From a virus, in IMG/VR virus record IMGVR_UViG_3300009154_000216, positions 1 through 27,505 of that record: 27,505 nucleotides of DNA. One strand, given 5' to 3'. This document shows positions 1-5,996 of this stretch, piece by piece; within the stretch, counting starts at the first letter, position 1; each line of letters starts with the position of its first letter. Under the pieces are notes generated by a model, which was given only the letters and a program-made list of their open reading frames with translations, was not told where the DNA came from and searched no databases. A program made the translations under genes and the position numbers.

Positions 1-272
1 ACGGGCAACTGCTTGACCTTCTTGGCGGCGGCGGAGTTGTCGAAGAGCAGGCTCGGGTTGAGACTGCCCTCGCCGACGCGTAGCAGATCACCGACAAGGC
101 GCGGTGATGCGCCTGCACTCACCACCTGGTCGATGATGGTCGGGTCGTTCTCCTTGAGGCGAACGAGCATCTGAGCGGCTTGAAGCAGCGTGTTGGCGCT
201 GCCTTGTAGCAGCGTGAGGAAGCTCTCCACGCTGTCGGGGAGGGCGTTGTGTATTTCGATTTGTGTTTTCAT
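1..272 (-). CDS. Unknown phage protein, N-terminal part (3' end off window)
   Basis: An open frame starts at ATG 272-270 and runs without a stop to the left edge, giving about 90 residues. It begins MKTQIEIHNALPDSVESF and includes the segment VVSAGASPRLVGDLLRVGEG. Its ATG overlaps the TGA of the repeat-protein gene upstream by four bases (ATGA), the same coupling used throughout this operon, which is the main reason to trust it. The visible part looks soluble and largely helical, with no signal peptide or membrane segment. I do not recognise the family. It sits at the downstream end of a run of small early-type genes after a recombination ATPase, so a role in replication or host takeover is possible but unproven. 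Confidence 0.7.
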   Translation of the reverse strand, partial: MKTQIEIHNALPDSVESFLTLLQGSANTLLQAAQMLVRLKENDPTIIDQVVSAGASPRLVGDLLRVGEGSLNPSLLFDNSAAAKKVKQLP

Positions 273-787
273 TTTTGGATTTGGGCTGAGATTTGTTTCT
301 GTGCGGTGGCAGCGACCTTCTGAATGGCCGCGATTGTGGTTTGTAGCTCGCAGAGGTGGGCGTGCTGACGGGTTCGGCGATTTGAAGCCTTAACCTTTTC
401 AGGGTTGGCTTTTCGATATGCGGCCTCCCGCGAATTAACCTTTTCACGGTTGGCTTTTTGCCATGCGGCCTTCCGCGCGTTCTCTTTTGTAACATTGGCT
501 TTGTAGTATTCAGCATTCTGCGCCTTTATCTTTTCAGCGTTGGCTTTTCGATATGCGGCCTTTCGCGCCTTTTCTTTTTCGGCGTTGGCTTTCCTCCATG
601 CGGCCTTCCGCGCCTTTTCTTTTTCGGCGTTGGCTTTATTCCATGCGGCACTCTGCGCCTTTACCTTTTCAGGGTTGGCTTTTCGATATGCGGCATTCTG
701 CGCCTTAACCTTTTCAGGGTTGGCTTTTCGCCATGCTGTCCTCCACACCCGCCTACGCGCTTTCTGCTCTTCAGTCAGCAAGCTCAC
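269..787 (-). CDS. Basic tandem-repeat protein (15-residue KAN-EK repeats)
   Basis: This is a 172-aa protein with a GTG start at 787 that overlaps the previous stop as GTGA. Residues about 16-135 are about eight tandem copies of a 15-residue unit of the form (A/T)A(W/Y)RKANPEKVKAQ, with the aromatic residue at 19, 34, 49, 64, 79, 94, 109 and 124. The units are very rich in Lys, Arg and Ala and should form a long charged helix. Similar Y-x-x-N-x-E-K repeats are known to me as N-terminal extensions of phage HNH and endonuclease VII-type nucleases, but no nuclease domain follows here. The tail (about 137-172) is a Gln- and Ala-rich helix. Binding to DNA or RNA is a guess from charge. The repeats are also visible in the DNA as a 45-bp period. 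Confidence 0.75.
   Translation of the reverse strand: MSLLTEEQKARRRVWRTAWRKANPEKVKAQNAAYRKANPEKVKAQSAAWNKANAEKEKARKAAWRKANAEKEKARKAAYRKANAEKIKAQNAEYYKANVTKENARKAAWQKANREKVNSREAAYRKANPEKVKASNRRTRQHAHLCELQTTIAAIQKVAATAQKQISAQIQK
382..742 (-). repeat. 45-bp coding tandem repeat, about eight units
   Basis: On the plus strand the word ggcgttggctttcc or close variants recurs every 45 bases. A block of about 26 bases (cctttt, ctttttcgg, cgttggcttt) is identical in the copies near 566-591 and 611-636. The period is a multiple of three and encodes the 15-residue protein repeat. The near-identity of neighbouring copies points to recent slippage or unequal recombination. Confidence 0.85.
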
Positions 788-1023
788 GACGCCACCTCCA
801 TCATCTGCATCTGCTCTGGCACGCCCGACACCTTGAGCCCGGCACCACGCAAGATGGCTGCGTATTGCTGCACGGTGAGCGGCTCGGCGTAAGCCGTGCG
901 CGTCATGGTTATGCCATTGGATCGGGCGGCGCGCAGGGCCTCGGCTTTGTCCTTGGCGCGGGCAATGCAGGCGTGGCCACGGGATTTTTCTCGGCCAGAA
1001 TAAACAACGAAGAAGGCGATCAC
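784..1023 (-). CDS. Small conserved-looking protein of unknown function
   Basis: This gene encodes 79 aa. The start is taken as GTG 1023-1021 because it overlaps the ATPase stop as GTGA; a longer frame to 1191 exists but would run deep inside the ATPase gene. The protein begins MIAFFVVYSGREKSRGHACI, a short hydrophobic strand followed by a basic turn. Residues 23-35 and 50-62 look helical (KDKAEALRAARSN, TVQQYAAILRGAG). The length, the beta-alpha-alpha appearance and the position directly after a Sak4-like ATPase suggest a small accessory or nucleic-acid-binding protein, but I recognise no family. It overlaps the tandem-repeat gene downstream by four bases. Confidence 0.7.
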   Translation of the reverse strand: MIAFFVVYSGREKSRGHACIARAKDKAEALRAARSNGITMTRTAYAEPLTVQQYAAILRGAGLKVSGVPEQMQMMEVAS

Positions 1024-2252
1024 GCTACACCTCCACGCGCTGGAATCTTGGCCGATGCCGCAAACGCCGCCTCGCGCTGGATCAGCGACTCGGCGCGCTC
1101 GGCGCTGAGATCGCGCCAAGTCTGGCCGGCGTTGATCCAAAACTTCCCAATAAGAAAAGGGTTTACCACGTCCTCGTTTGCTGCCATCCAATCCGCGAAA
1201 CCTGCGGACCAGACAAACGGAGCGGCTGAGGTGGCGAGCGGGCCGGTGGGCTTCGCTGCCGGTGCAGGCTTATTCATCTCCTCCTGGCAACGAGTGATCA
1301 CCTTTGCGGCCTGATCGGTGGTGAGGTCGGACGGGCTGATCTGCCCGTAGTGGGCCAGCGCAGCGTCAATGATTTTGGCGCAGACCGAAGTCTTCCCGTA
1401 GGTGGTAAGCGTGGCGATTTGCTGAGGCGTAGCCAACGCCACCGGCATGTCCGCCGCCCGCCAGAAACCCGAGACCGGAGCGGGCTCAAGAGCAGCCACC
1501 GGAGCGGAGGGTCGGGGCGTCATCTTACCAGCGAAGATCGCGGCGAGCTCAGGCGGCAGCTCGTTCTGGATCATTGGCATGATCTCTGGGAGACCATATC
1601 GGTTCTTGGCATCCCAAGCTGCGGCGCGCTCGGAGATAAGGACGCGGCGTTTTCCACCGTCGCCCTTTACCCGCCCGTCGTTGCCCTTTATGGTCGAAGT
1701 CTCGTAGTTGGCGAAGAGCAGCAGATCGGCCCACTCCTTGAAAAGCGGCGCGGTCTGCTTGTGCAGCTTGAGCTCGTAGCGGTCGAAGCCATCCACCATA
1801 TCGGGAGGCGAAACCTTGACCGTCTTGGCGTGGGCGACCCAGACCACGTTCACTCCGTGGCTGATGAGGGTATCGCACGCGGCGAGCGTGCGGGCCATAT
1901 CCTCGGCCAGCATTATGTGTCCCTTGCCGAAGCCAAAGTCCTCAATGGACTTCTTTCCCTGCTTCTTGAGTAAGGCCTCGGCGGCAAGTCGCTCGCACCA
2001 GTCGGCTGAATCAATCACGACGGTCTTATAGCCGTCCGTATTGATTGCGAGCTGGGCAAGCGCCGATTGCAGCCCGGCAAACGTGTCCACGCTTGAGCGA
2101 GCGACGTCGAGCTGATGGGTGCCTTCCTCGAGGTCTAGGAAAAGCGGCTCGGGAAGGAGCGCGGCCAGCGATGATTTACCCACGCCCTCGACGCCGTAAA
2201 TTACGGCTCGCACTGCGGACTTCCGCGGGCCTCTTGTGATGTTTAAGCTCAT
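1020..2252 (-). CDS. Sak4-like AAA/RecA-fold ATPase (phage recombination)
   Basis: This 410-aa protein has a Walker A motif, GVEGVGKSS (residues 20-28), a Walker B strand, TVVIDS (77-82, Asp81), and a WVAHAK segment after the third core strand. This matches the AAA_24/Sak4 group of phage single-strand annealing or RecA-like ATPases, which bind ssDNA and promote recombination. Known Sak4 proteins are nearer 220-250 residues. Here residues about 265-410 form an extension holding two helical TxxQ/LTxxQA-type segments, such as ATPQQIATLTTYGKT and SPSDLTTDQAAKVITRCQ, which resemble C-terminal helical modules seen in other phage recombination proteins. It is coupled by four-base overlaps to both neighbours. 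The ATPase assignment is firm; the Sak4 sub-family is inferred. Confidence 0.85.
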   Translation of the reverse strand: MSLNITRGPRKSAVRAVIYGVEGVGKSSLAALLPEPLFLDLEEGTHQLDVARSSVDTFAGLQSALAQLAINTDGYKTVVIDSADWCERLAAEALLKKQGKKSIEDFGFGKGHIMLAEDMARTLAACDTLISHGVNVVWVAHAKTVKVSPPDMVDGFDRYELKLHKQTAPLFKEWADLLLFANYETSTIKGNDGRVKGDGGKRRVLISERAAAWDAKNRYGLPEIMPMIQNELPPELAAIFAGKMTPRPSAPVAALEPAPVSGFWRAADMPVALATPQQIATLTTYGKTSVCAKIIDAALAHYGQISPSDLTTDQAAKVITRCQEEMNKPAPAAKPTGPLATSAAPFVWSAGFADWMAANEDVVNPFLIGKFWINAGQTWRDLSAERAESLIQREAAFAASAKIPARGGVA

Positions 2253-2617
2253 TTAGATTCCTCCCCTGCAAACGCCAGCTTGCCTTGATCGCCATCGGCA
2301 AGGGCCGTGGCCTCGTTTGTGCGTTTCACCGAGTAGGATGATTTGACCGTCACCTCTGGGATCGGCTCGCCCGCCGGCCACGAGATGGCCAAGGAGAGTT
2401 TTGCCACGACCGGCTTGTCGTCGTCTGTGTCGCCAGCGGCTTCTGCTGCGGCTAACTCGACCTCCTCAATCTGATTTGCGATGGCCTCGTGGGTGAGTGC
2501 CAGGATAGTTTCAAGGATGTGGCGAGGACGGGAGATTGCGTTTGCGATCTCGCTGAAGCGCCCTGCGTGGTTTGCTGGGCCTCCGTTTATGCTGACTGTG
2601 GATCTGTCTGTGTTCAT
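2249..2617 (-). CDS. Acidic hypothetical protein upstream of the Sak4-like ATPase
   Basis: This is a 122-aa protein with ATG at 2617 overlapping the upstream stop (ATGA), and its own stop overlaps the ATPase start (ATGA). The middle (about 40-67) is acidic and helical with an ATDDD-like patch (AAGDTDDDKP). Residues about 68-98 form likely beta strands (VVAKLSLAISW, PEVTVKSSYSVK). The tail is charged. I do not recognise the family. Tight coupling to the recombination ATPase makes a partner role, for example as an ssDNA-binding or Gam-like protein, reasonable as a hypothesis only. Confidence 0.7.
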   Translation of the reverse strand: MNTDRSTVSINGGPANHAGRFSEIANAISRPRHILETILALTHEAIANQIEEVELAAAEAAGDTDDDKPVVAKLSLAISWPAGEPIPEVTVKSSYSVKRTNEATALADGDQGKLAFAGEESK

Positions 2618-2847
2618 AGGTTTTCGGTGTTGATGTGGTGAGATCTCACAATGCCGATTGCGGCGTCGTGAAAAGTGAGTGGGGCGAGGGTCGCCCAGGC
2701 GTTCATTGGCGCGGGCGCGGGCTGGTCTTCTGGCTCGCGGGCTGCCTCAAACGACTCGTGCCGCAGCGGTGCCTGCTCAGGGTAGGGCAGGCCATCGGCG
2801 GCGCGGTTGGCTAGGTAGGTGCCGGAGCAGAATTCTTTCAGACTCAT
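2614..2847 (-). CDS. Small hypothetical protein
   Basis: This gene encodes 77 aa from ATG 2847, with four-base overlaps at both ends (2844-2847 and 2614-2617). It begins MSLKEFCSGTYLANRAADG and is rich in Pro, Glu and Ala in the middle (REPEDQPAPAPMNAW), so much of it may be disordered. There is no membrane segment or known motif. The coupling is the main evidence that it is real, and no function can be assigned. Confidence 0.65.
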   Translation of the reverse strand: MSLKEFCSGTYLANRAADGLPYPEQAPLRHESFEAAREPEDQPAPAPMNAWATLAPLTFHDAAIGIVRSHHINTENL

Positions 2848-3041
2848 TTCCGGCCTCCGTTGCGGACACGCTTTTTAGGGCGGGGCTTAATTGAATTGAT
2901 GGGTTTGGGGGCGAGAAAATCGCGGGGCTTGCCGCGGTTGGCCTCGGTCAAATTTCGGTTGGCCCAGTCGCCACCAAGGGCGATCACGCCGATGATGGAG
3001 ACGCAGAGGGCAAGCAGGACTAGGAGCAGTGTGGTGTTCAT
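2844..3041 (-). CDS. Small single-span membrane protein
   Basis: This 65-aa protein has one hydrophobic helix at about residues 4-24 (TLLLVLLALCVSIIGVIALG), followed by a basic tail rich in Lys, Arg, Asn and Pro ending KKRVRNGGRK. This is an N-out or signal-anchor layout with a cytoplasmic basic tail by the positive-inside rule. It starts five bases after the stop of the preceding gene and overlaps the next by ATGA. It could be an inner-membrane effector such as a superinfection-exclusion or anti-restriction peptide, but the family is unknown to me. Confidence 0.65.
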   Translation of the reverse strand: MNTTLLLVLLALCVSIIGVIALGGDWANRNLTEANRGKPRDFLAPKPINSIKPRPKKRVRNGGRK

Positions 3042-3046
3042 GTGTG

Positions 3047-3232
3047 TTATTGTTGAAAATGTGGAGCTGTTTTTTCCACAAAAATGGTTTTGATCTGAGC
3101 ATCAATCGCCCGGCCTACGCCGCGTTTGTCGGCACGCAGGGCCGCTGCGGTCTCAGGCAGCACTCGCGCACTAATTGGCACGCGGCGTTTGGCGGCTGGT
3201 TTTGCGGCGTTGCGGTTTCCGCGGGGGCTCAT
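3047..3232 (-). CDS. Small basic ribbon-helix-helix-like protein
   Basis: This is a 61-aa protein. The start ATG 3232 is chosen because it overlaps the upstream stop as ATGA; an in-frame start at 3283 would lie inside the previous gene. Residues 17-51 (RVPISARVLPETAAALRADK, then RGVGRAIDAQIKTIF) read as a short strand followed by two helices, the arrangement of CopG/Arc-type ribbon-helix-helix DNA-binding proteins, and the N-terminus is strongly basic. A small transcriptional regulator is therefore likely. Its target is unknown; the non-coding stretch at 3451-3643 is the nearest candidate. Confidence 0.6.
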   Translation of the reverse strand: MSPRGNRNAAKPAAKRRVPISARVLPETAAALRADKRGVGRAIDAQIKTIFVEKTAPHFQQ

Positions 3233-3450
3233 TTGACGGAGCGAATGTTGAGTCGGAAATCTTCGCCAAGGCGCTTGCCGCACAAGTCGAGGTCTCCGTT
3301 GTTTTCCGTGGCGCTGTCCAGCTCGGTCACGTTTTCGTCGTTTTCGATGGCGGCGAGAGCGGCCTTGGCGTCGTCCACGAGCAGGAGGACGATTTCGTTG
3401 TGGCTAATGCTGCGGGCGATGGCGGGCTTGATTTCGGTGCGGGTAGTCAT
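3229..3450 (-). CDS. Small acidic hypothetical protein
   Basis: This gene encodes 73 aa if ATG 3450 is used. In-frame starts at 3504 and 3543 are also open, so the N-terminus is uncertain. The sequence runs MTTRTEIKPAIARSISHNE, then a helix-rich centre (VLLLVDDAKAALAAIENDEN), an acidic patch, and DLCGKRLGEDFRLNIRSVK at the end. No clear Shine-Dalgarno lies before 3450. The stop overlaps the RHH-like gene start (ATGA). No family is recognised. It follows the longest gene-free gap in the left half of the window, so it may be the first gene of a new transcript. Confidence 0.55.
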   Translation of the reverse strand: MTTRTEIKPAIARSISHNEIVLLLVDDAKAALAAIENDENVTELDSATENNGDLDLCGKRLGEDFRLNIRSVK

Positions 3451-3643
3451 TGTCGGATTTGTTTTTGTTCGTCTGAATTGGTCGGTCGGCGTTGTGCCTC
3501 CCATGCTCATGACCTTGCCCGCGCCGTTTTCGTTTTGCAACACAAAAAGAAAAGAATCTGAATCTATTTGTGCGACATCTTTTGCAAGTCGCGTTCAGTC
3601 GCTTGCTTATCGCATCTTTTATTTGCGCGCTAAAATCCGCCTG
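3451..3643 (-). other. 193-bp non-coding gap, possible control region
   Basis: No convincing gene fits between the 68-aa and 73-aa small proteins. The stretch is AT-richer than its surroundings. It carries an imperfect 23-bp inverted repeat at 3584-3606 (GCAAG-T-CG ... CG-CTTGC) and a TTGCAA box at about 3580-3588 on the minus strand, without a good -10 partner at the usual spacing. I see no terminator. A promoter or operator serving the small genes to the left would fit, but nothing is decisive. Confidence 0.35.
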
Positions 3644-3850
3644 CTACGGCGTACCCTTCCAATCCTCCTTGTCGTCATCGTCCTCGTCCAGCGCCTCGCT
3701 TGCCTGGCGGTCGAGCAGCCGGGCGACGCTGGAGACGTGGGCCTCAATAGTTTCAAATGTAGTTTTGTCAGGAACTTCACAGGCATAGACGTAATTCCGT
3801 TCGCTGCCAGTCCCGCCGCTTCGCGTCTCGACTGTAATTTCGATGCGCAT
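3644..3850 (-). CDS. Small acidic hypothetical protein
   Basis: This is a 68-aa protein from ATG 3850, whose A is shared with the upstream TGA (TGATG junction). It has an N-terminal beta hairpin pattern (RIEITVETRSG, RNYVYACEVP), then a helix (FETIEAHVSSVARLLDRQ) and a very acidic tail (EALDEDDDDKEDWKG). The strand-strand-helix layout and acidic tail are seen in many phage anti-host or DNA-mimic proteins, but no family is recognised. It is the last gene before the 193-bp gap. Confidence 0.65.
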   Translation of the reverse strand: MRIEITVETRSGGTGSERNYVYACEVPDKTTFETIEAHVSSVARLLDRQASEALDEDDDDKEDWKGTP

Positions 3851-4128
3851 CAGGAGACGATGACGTAGCGGGCGGCGTGTTGCAGTTTTCCGTCTTTGTC
3901 GAGCACTCGCCCCGTAAGCATTTTAAGTCGGCCCGCTTCCATTTCTTTTTTTAGGAATTTGTGCACCTGAGACGGGGAACAGCATATCCCCATTCCCTTG
4001 CGCATGGCCATAATTTCTTCCTTTGATTTGGAGTCCGCAGGAAACACGGTCTCTCGGCCTTTGAGTTCTGCCGCAAACATTGCAGCCCAACTGTTGGTCT
4101 TAGTAGCTTTTAATTTCGGTAGCGGCAT
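3850..4128 (-). CDS. Small winged-helix-like protein
   Basis: This gene encodes 92 aa. ATG 4128 is chosen because a strong Shine-Dalgarno GGAGGA lies seven bases upstream (4136-4141); the longer frame to 4191 lacks this. The gene overlaps the end of the metallophosphoesterase gene by 29 bases. The segment from about 45 to 92 (MAMRKGMGICCSPSQVHKFL, KKEMEAGRLKMLTGRVLDKDG, RYVIV) looks like helix-turn-helix followed by a beta wing, so a DNA-binding role is plausible. The specificity and target are unknown. Confidence 0.65.
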   Translation of the reverse strand: MPLPKLKATKTNSWAAMFAAELKGRETVFPADSKSKEEIMAMRKGMGICCSPSQVHKFLKKEMEAGRLKMLTGRVLDKDGKLQHAARYVIVS

Positions 4129-4843
4129 AAAATCGTCCTCCAATGTTGCGGGTCTGGAAAAGCTGGTAAGTGCCGTCCTCGAAAAGAACACCGTAAGCCC
4201 AGCCCTGCGCCCACCGGAGCTTGGCGGTTTTGCGGTTGATATAGGGCATATCGCGGCGGCAGAGGCACCCTATGGAGCGGGCCTCCGCTGGTTCGCGACT
4301 GGTGACTGGCGCAGACTCAATCGTGTGGACGTGCCCGAACAGGGAGTTGCCGTAAATGTTAGCATGCATCCTGGTGGCACCGATACCGCAATGGTAGCCG
4401 TGAAGCACGGTCAGTTTGCCAAGCTCGTAAACGCCCGTCTCAGCGTCGTAAGGCAGCATCGTCACGCCGAGGCGTTTCATGATCGCCTCAACCCGCTTGA
4501 TCCCATCGGCGGCGTAGTCGCGGAGCAGCCCGGTGGCTGACTCGCGGAAATCATAGAGACGCTCGTCGTGGTTGCCTCGGAGGAAGACGTTAGTCGATCC
4601 CCCCCTAAAGAACTTTTCCAAGAACCTAGTGCCACAGTCCCAGTCATCCTCTAGGGATGCAGCCTTCTCCTCGTCTGATGCTCCCCGCCTGAGATTCCGT
4701 AGATCCCAATTATCCCCTGCATGGATGCGTATCTGGGGCTTGTAATCTGCCATGAAGGCGAACAGCGCCTCGGTAGCGGTGGCGTCGGCCATGTCGCCGT
4801 GATTGTCAGAAACAACTACGAAGCGGCGCGGTTTGAATTTCAT
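4100..4843 (-). CDS. Calcineurin-like metallophosphoesterase
   Basis: This is a 247-aa protein with the full set of metal-binding motifs of the calcineurin-like phosphoesterase family: S-D-x-H-G (Asp13, His15), G-D-N (Asp44), G-N-H-D-E (Asn91, His92), a later H-G (His148) and G-H-x-H (His171, His173). Such enzymes bind two metal ions and hydrolyse phosphomono- or diesters. Phage members include protein phosphatases, nucleases and cyclic-nucleotide phosphodiesterases, and the motifs do not separate these. It starts six bases after the stop of the holin-like gene, so it is cotranscribed with the membrane-protein cluster. The family is certain; the substrate is unknown. Confidence 0.9.
   Translation of the reverse strand: MKFKPRRFVVVSDNHGDMADATATEALFAFMADYKPQIRIHAGDNWDLRNLRRGASDEEKAASLEDDWDCGTRFLEKFFRGGSTNVFLRGNHDERLYDFRESATGLLRDYAADGIKRVEAIMKRLGVTMLPYDAETGVYELGKLTVLHGYHCGIGATRMHANIYGNSLFGHVHTIESAPVTSREPAEARSIGCLCRRDMPYINRKTAKLRWAQGWAYGVLFEDGTYQLFQTRNIGGRFYAATEIKSY
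4136..4141 (-). promoter_or_regulatory. Shine-Dalgarno deciding the 4128 start
   Basis: The minus strand reads GGAGGA followed by seven bases and then ATG 4128. This is one of the few strong ribosome-binding sites in the window. Most other genes start by stop-start overlap or have pyrimidine-rich leaders. Confidence 0.8.
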
Positions 4844-4849
4844 GGGATT

Positions 4850-5104
4850 TTACTCGCTCTCCACCACTACCGGGCTCTTTACGATGCGGCGGATCTTGAG
4901 AATGACGTAAACCAGAGTGGCGGTCGCCGATAGCCCACCGACCACCGCAGCATAAAGCCCGATGTAGATGGTGGCCTGCCCGATCCACACCGGAGGCGCA
5001 GTGAGCTGCGACGCACCGAATAGGCTCAGCGAGCTGGTGCCGGTTCCGAGCTGCACGGCGCGGTCTGCGAGAAGGTCTGCAAGGATGGTTTTGATGGTGG
5101 TCAT
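4850..5104 (-). CDS. Small membrane protein, holin candidate
   Basis: This 84-aa protein has one long hydrophobic stretch at about 43-70 (GQATIYIGLYAAVVGGLSAT, ATLVYVILK), a polar N-terminal half and a short charged tail with KIRRIVK just after the membrane segment. It is coupled by ATGA to the lipoprotein gene upstream. Small size, a single span and clustering with other membrane proteins after the tail fibre make a holin or other lysis role plausible. It could equally be an unrelated inner-membrane protein, and no endolysin is recognised nearby. Confidence 0.65.
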   Translation of the reverse strand: MTTIKTILADLLADRAVQLGTGTSSLSLFGASQLTAPPVWIGQATIYIGLYAAVVGGLSATATLVYVILKIRRIVKSPVVVESE

Positions 5105-5700
5105 GCGGCGGACTCTTTAGCGTGGATCTGGTTGGCTGCGGCGAAGGCGGCGGCAGCGACGAGAAAGAGCAGCGTGGCACCCGTCACCCACGGGTGGGCC
5201 TTGGTCCACTGGTAGGCCTGGAGCATCACGAAGACCGAGCCGCCGGCACCGATGAGCGCGTAGCCGATGCGCGGCCCCAAGAAGGCAAGCTGGGCCATCA
5301 GAAAAAACGTAGCGACTCCACCAGCGACAAGCAACGCCACGAGTGCGTAGCCACCGATGATGATGGTGCGATCGGTCTGGTTGCGTGCCTCGTCGCGCTC
5401 TTTGGTAAGGGTCGCAATCTCCTTGAGGAGCTGCGCCGCCTCGGCCTCAAGTGCCTTGACCAGCCGGGATACGTCTGCCGCCGGAGCAGCCGCAACTGCG
5501 GCGCGCTGTGCATCGGTGTGGGGCTTGGCTGCGGGAGCGATAGCGTCGATCTGCGCGGCCTCGGAGAGCACGGTGCGGTCCTTGCCATCCTGACTCGCTA
5601 CAATGGGCGCAGAGACCACCGCAGGCCGCAAAGCGGGGGCGCGGGAGGTTGAGCATCCGGTCAGCGCAAGCAGGGCGAGGAGAGCGACGGTGGGGTTCAT
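5101..5700 (-). CDS. Lipoprotein with coiled coil and three membrane segments
   Basis: This is a 199-aa protein. The N-terminus is a lipoprotein signal peptide with lipobox LTGC (residues 13-16), so Cys16 would be lipidated. After a Pro/Ala-rich linker, residues about 77-110 form a charged coiled coil (VSRLVKALEAEAAQLLKEIA onward). The C-terminal half holds three likely membrane helices at about 112-134, 141-163 and 171-190. A lipid anchor plus three spans in one short protein is unusual. The context (tail fibre, small membrane proteins, holin candidate) suggests a lysis protein of spanin or holin type, as inference. It is coupled by ATGA on both sides. Confidence 0.75.
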   Translation of the reverse strand: MNPTVALLALLALTGCSTSRAPALRPAVVSAPIVASQDGKDRTVLSEAAQIDAIAPAAKPHTDAQRAAVAAAPAADVSRLVKALEAEAAQLLKEIATLTKERDEARNQTDRTIIIGGYALVALLVAGGVATFFLMAQLAFLGPRIGYALIGAGGSVFVMLQAYQWTKAHPWVTGATLLFLVAAAAFAAANQIHAKESAA

Positions 5701-5804
5701 GTGAGTAGGTGGAAAAACAGCGTGCAGATGCCAGCCATCACCCCGACGCCGATCACAACGACGGAGAGCAGGAACTGGATGGCGTCTTGTTCGTCGCGGT
5801 TCAT
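5697..5804 (-). CDS. 35-residue single-span membrane peptide
   Basis: A complete 35-codon frame begins ATG 5804-5802 and ends TGA 5699-5697. Both ends overlap neighbours as ATGA, with the 63-aa gene upstream and the lipoprotein gene downstream, which is strong evidence for translation. The peptide starts MNRDEQDAIQ and continues with a hydrophobic helix at about 11-34 (FLLSVVVIGVGVMAGICTLF). The acidic N-terminus followed by a single helix resembles small phage holin- or antiholin-like peptides. The exact role is unknown. Confidence 0.75.
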   Translation of the reverse strand: MNRDEQDAIQFLLSVVVIGVGVMAGICTLFFHLLT

Positions 5805-5992
5805 TCGATTACGTCCGTTTGCGTTAGCTCTAAGCGAAGAGCATCAAGGGCAGCTTGCTTTTCAGCGTCCTTGGCGATGCCAAGGGCTTGTAATGCAGCA
5901 GCGTTTTCGCGGATGAGGTCATCGCGGAAATTGGACAGCGCAACCATGTGCTGCGTGATACCAAGGGAGGCAATAAGTTCTTCAAGTTGCAT
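5801..5992 (-). CDS. Small helical protein after the tail fibre
   Basis: This gene encodes 63 aa, with ATG 5992 four bases after the tail-fibre stop; the longer in-frame start at 6118 lies inside the fibre gene. The sequence (MQLEELIASLGITQHMVALS ... AEKQAALDALRLELTQTDVIE) is almost entirely helical with heptad-like leucines, so it may form a short coiled coil. Its stop overlaps the 35-residue membrane peptide (ATGA). Small helical proteins directly after a fibre gene are sometimes fibre chaperones or adaptors, and that is the best guess here. Confidence 0.65.
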   Translation of the reverse strand: MQLEELIASLGITQHMVALSNFRDDLIRENAAALQALGIAKDAEKQAALDALRLELTQTDVIE

Positions 5993-5996
5993 AGGT

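Noticed and set aside
88-516. 142-aa minus-strand frame rich in Arg and Pro
   Set aside because: It is an alternative frame of the KAN-EK repeat gene and of the ATGA-coupled gene at the left edge, and shows only shadow repeats.
382-742. CRISPR-like array
   Set aside because: The 45-bp units are contiguous, have no spacers and stay in frame to encode protein repeats.
784-1191. Longer 135-aa version of the small gene after the ATPase
   Set aside because: Its first 56 codons lie within the ATPase coding region and read like out-of-frame sequence; the GTG at 1023 gives a four-base overlap like the neighbours.
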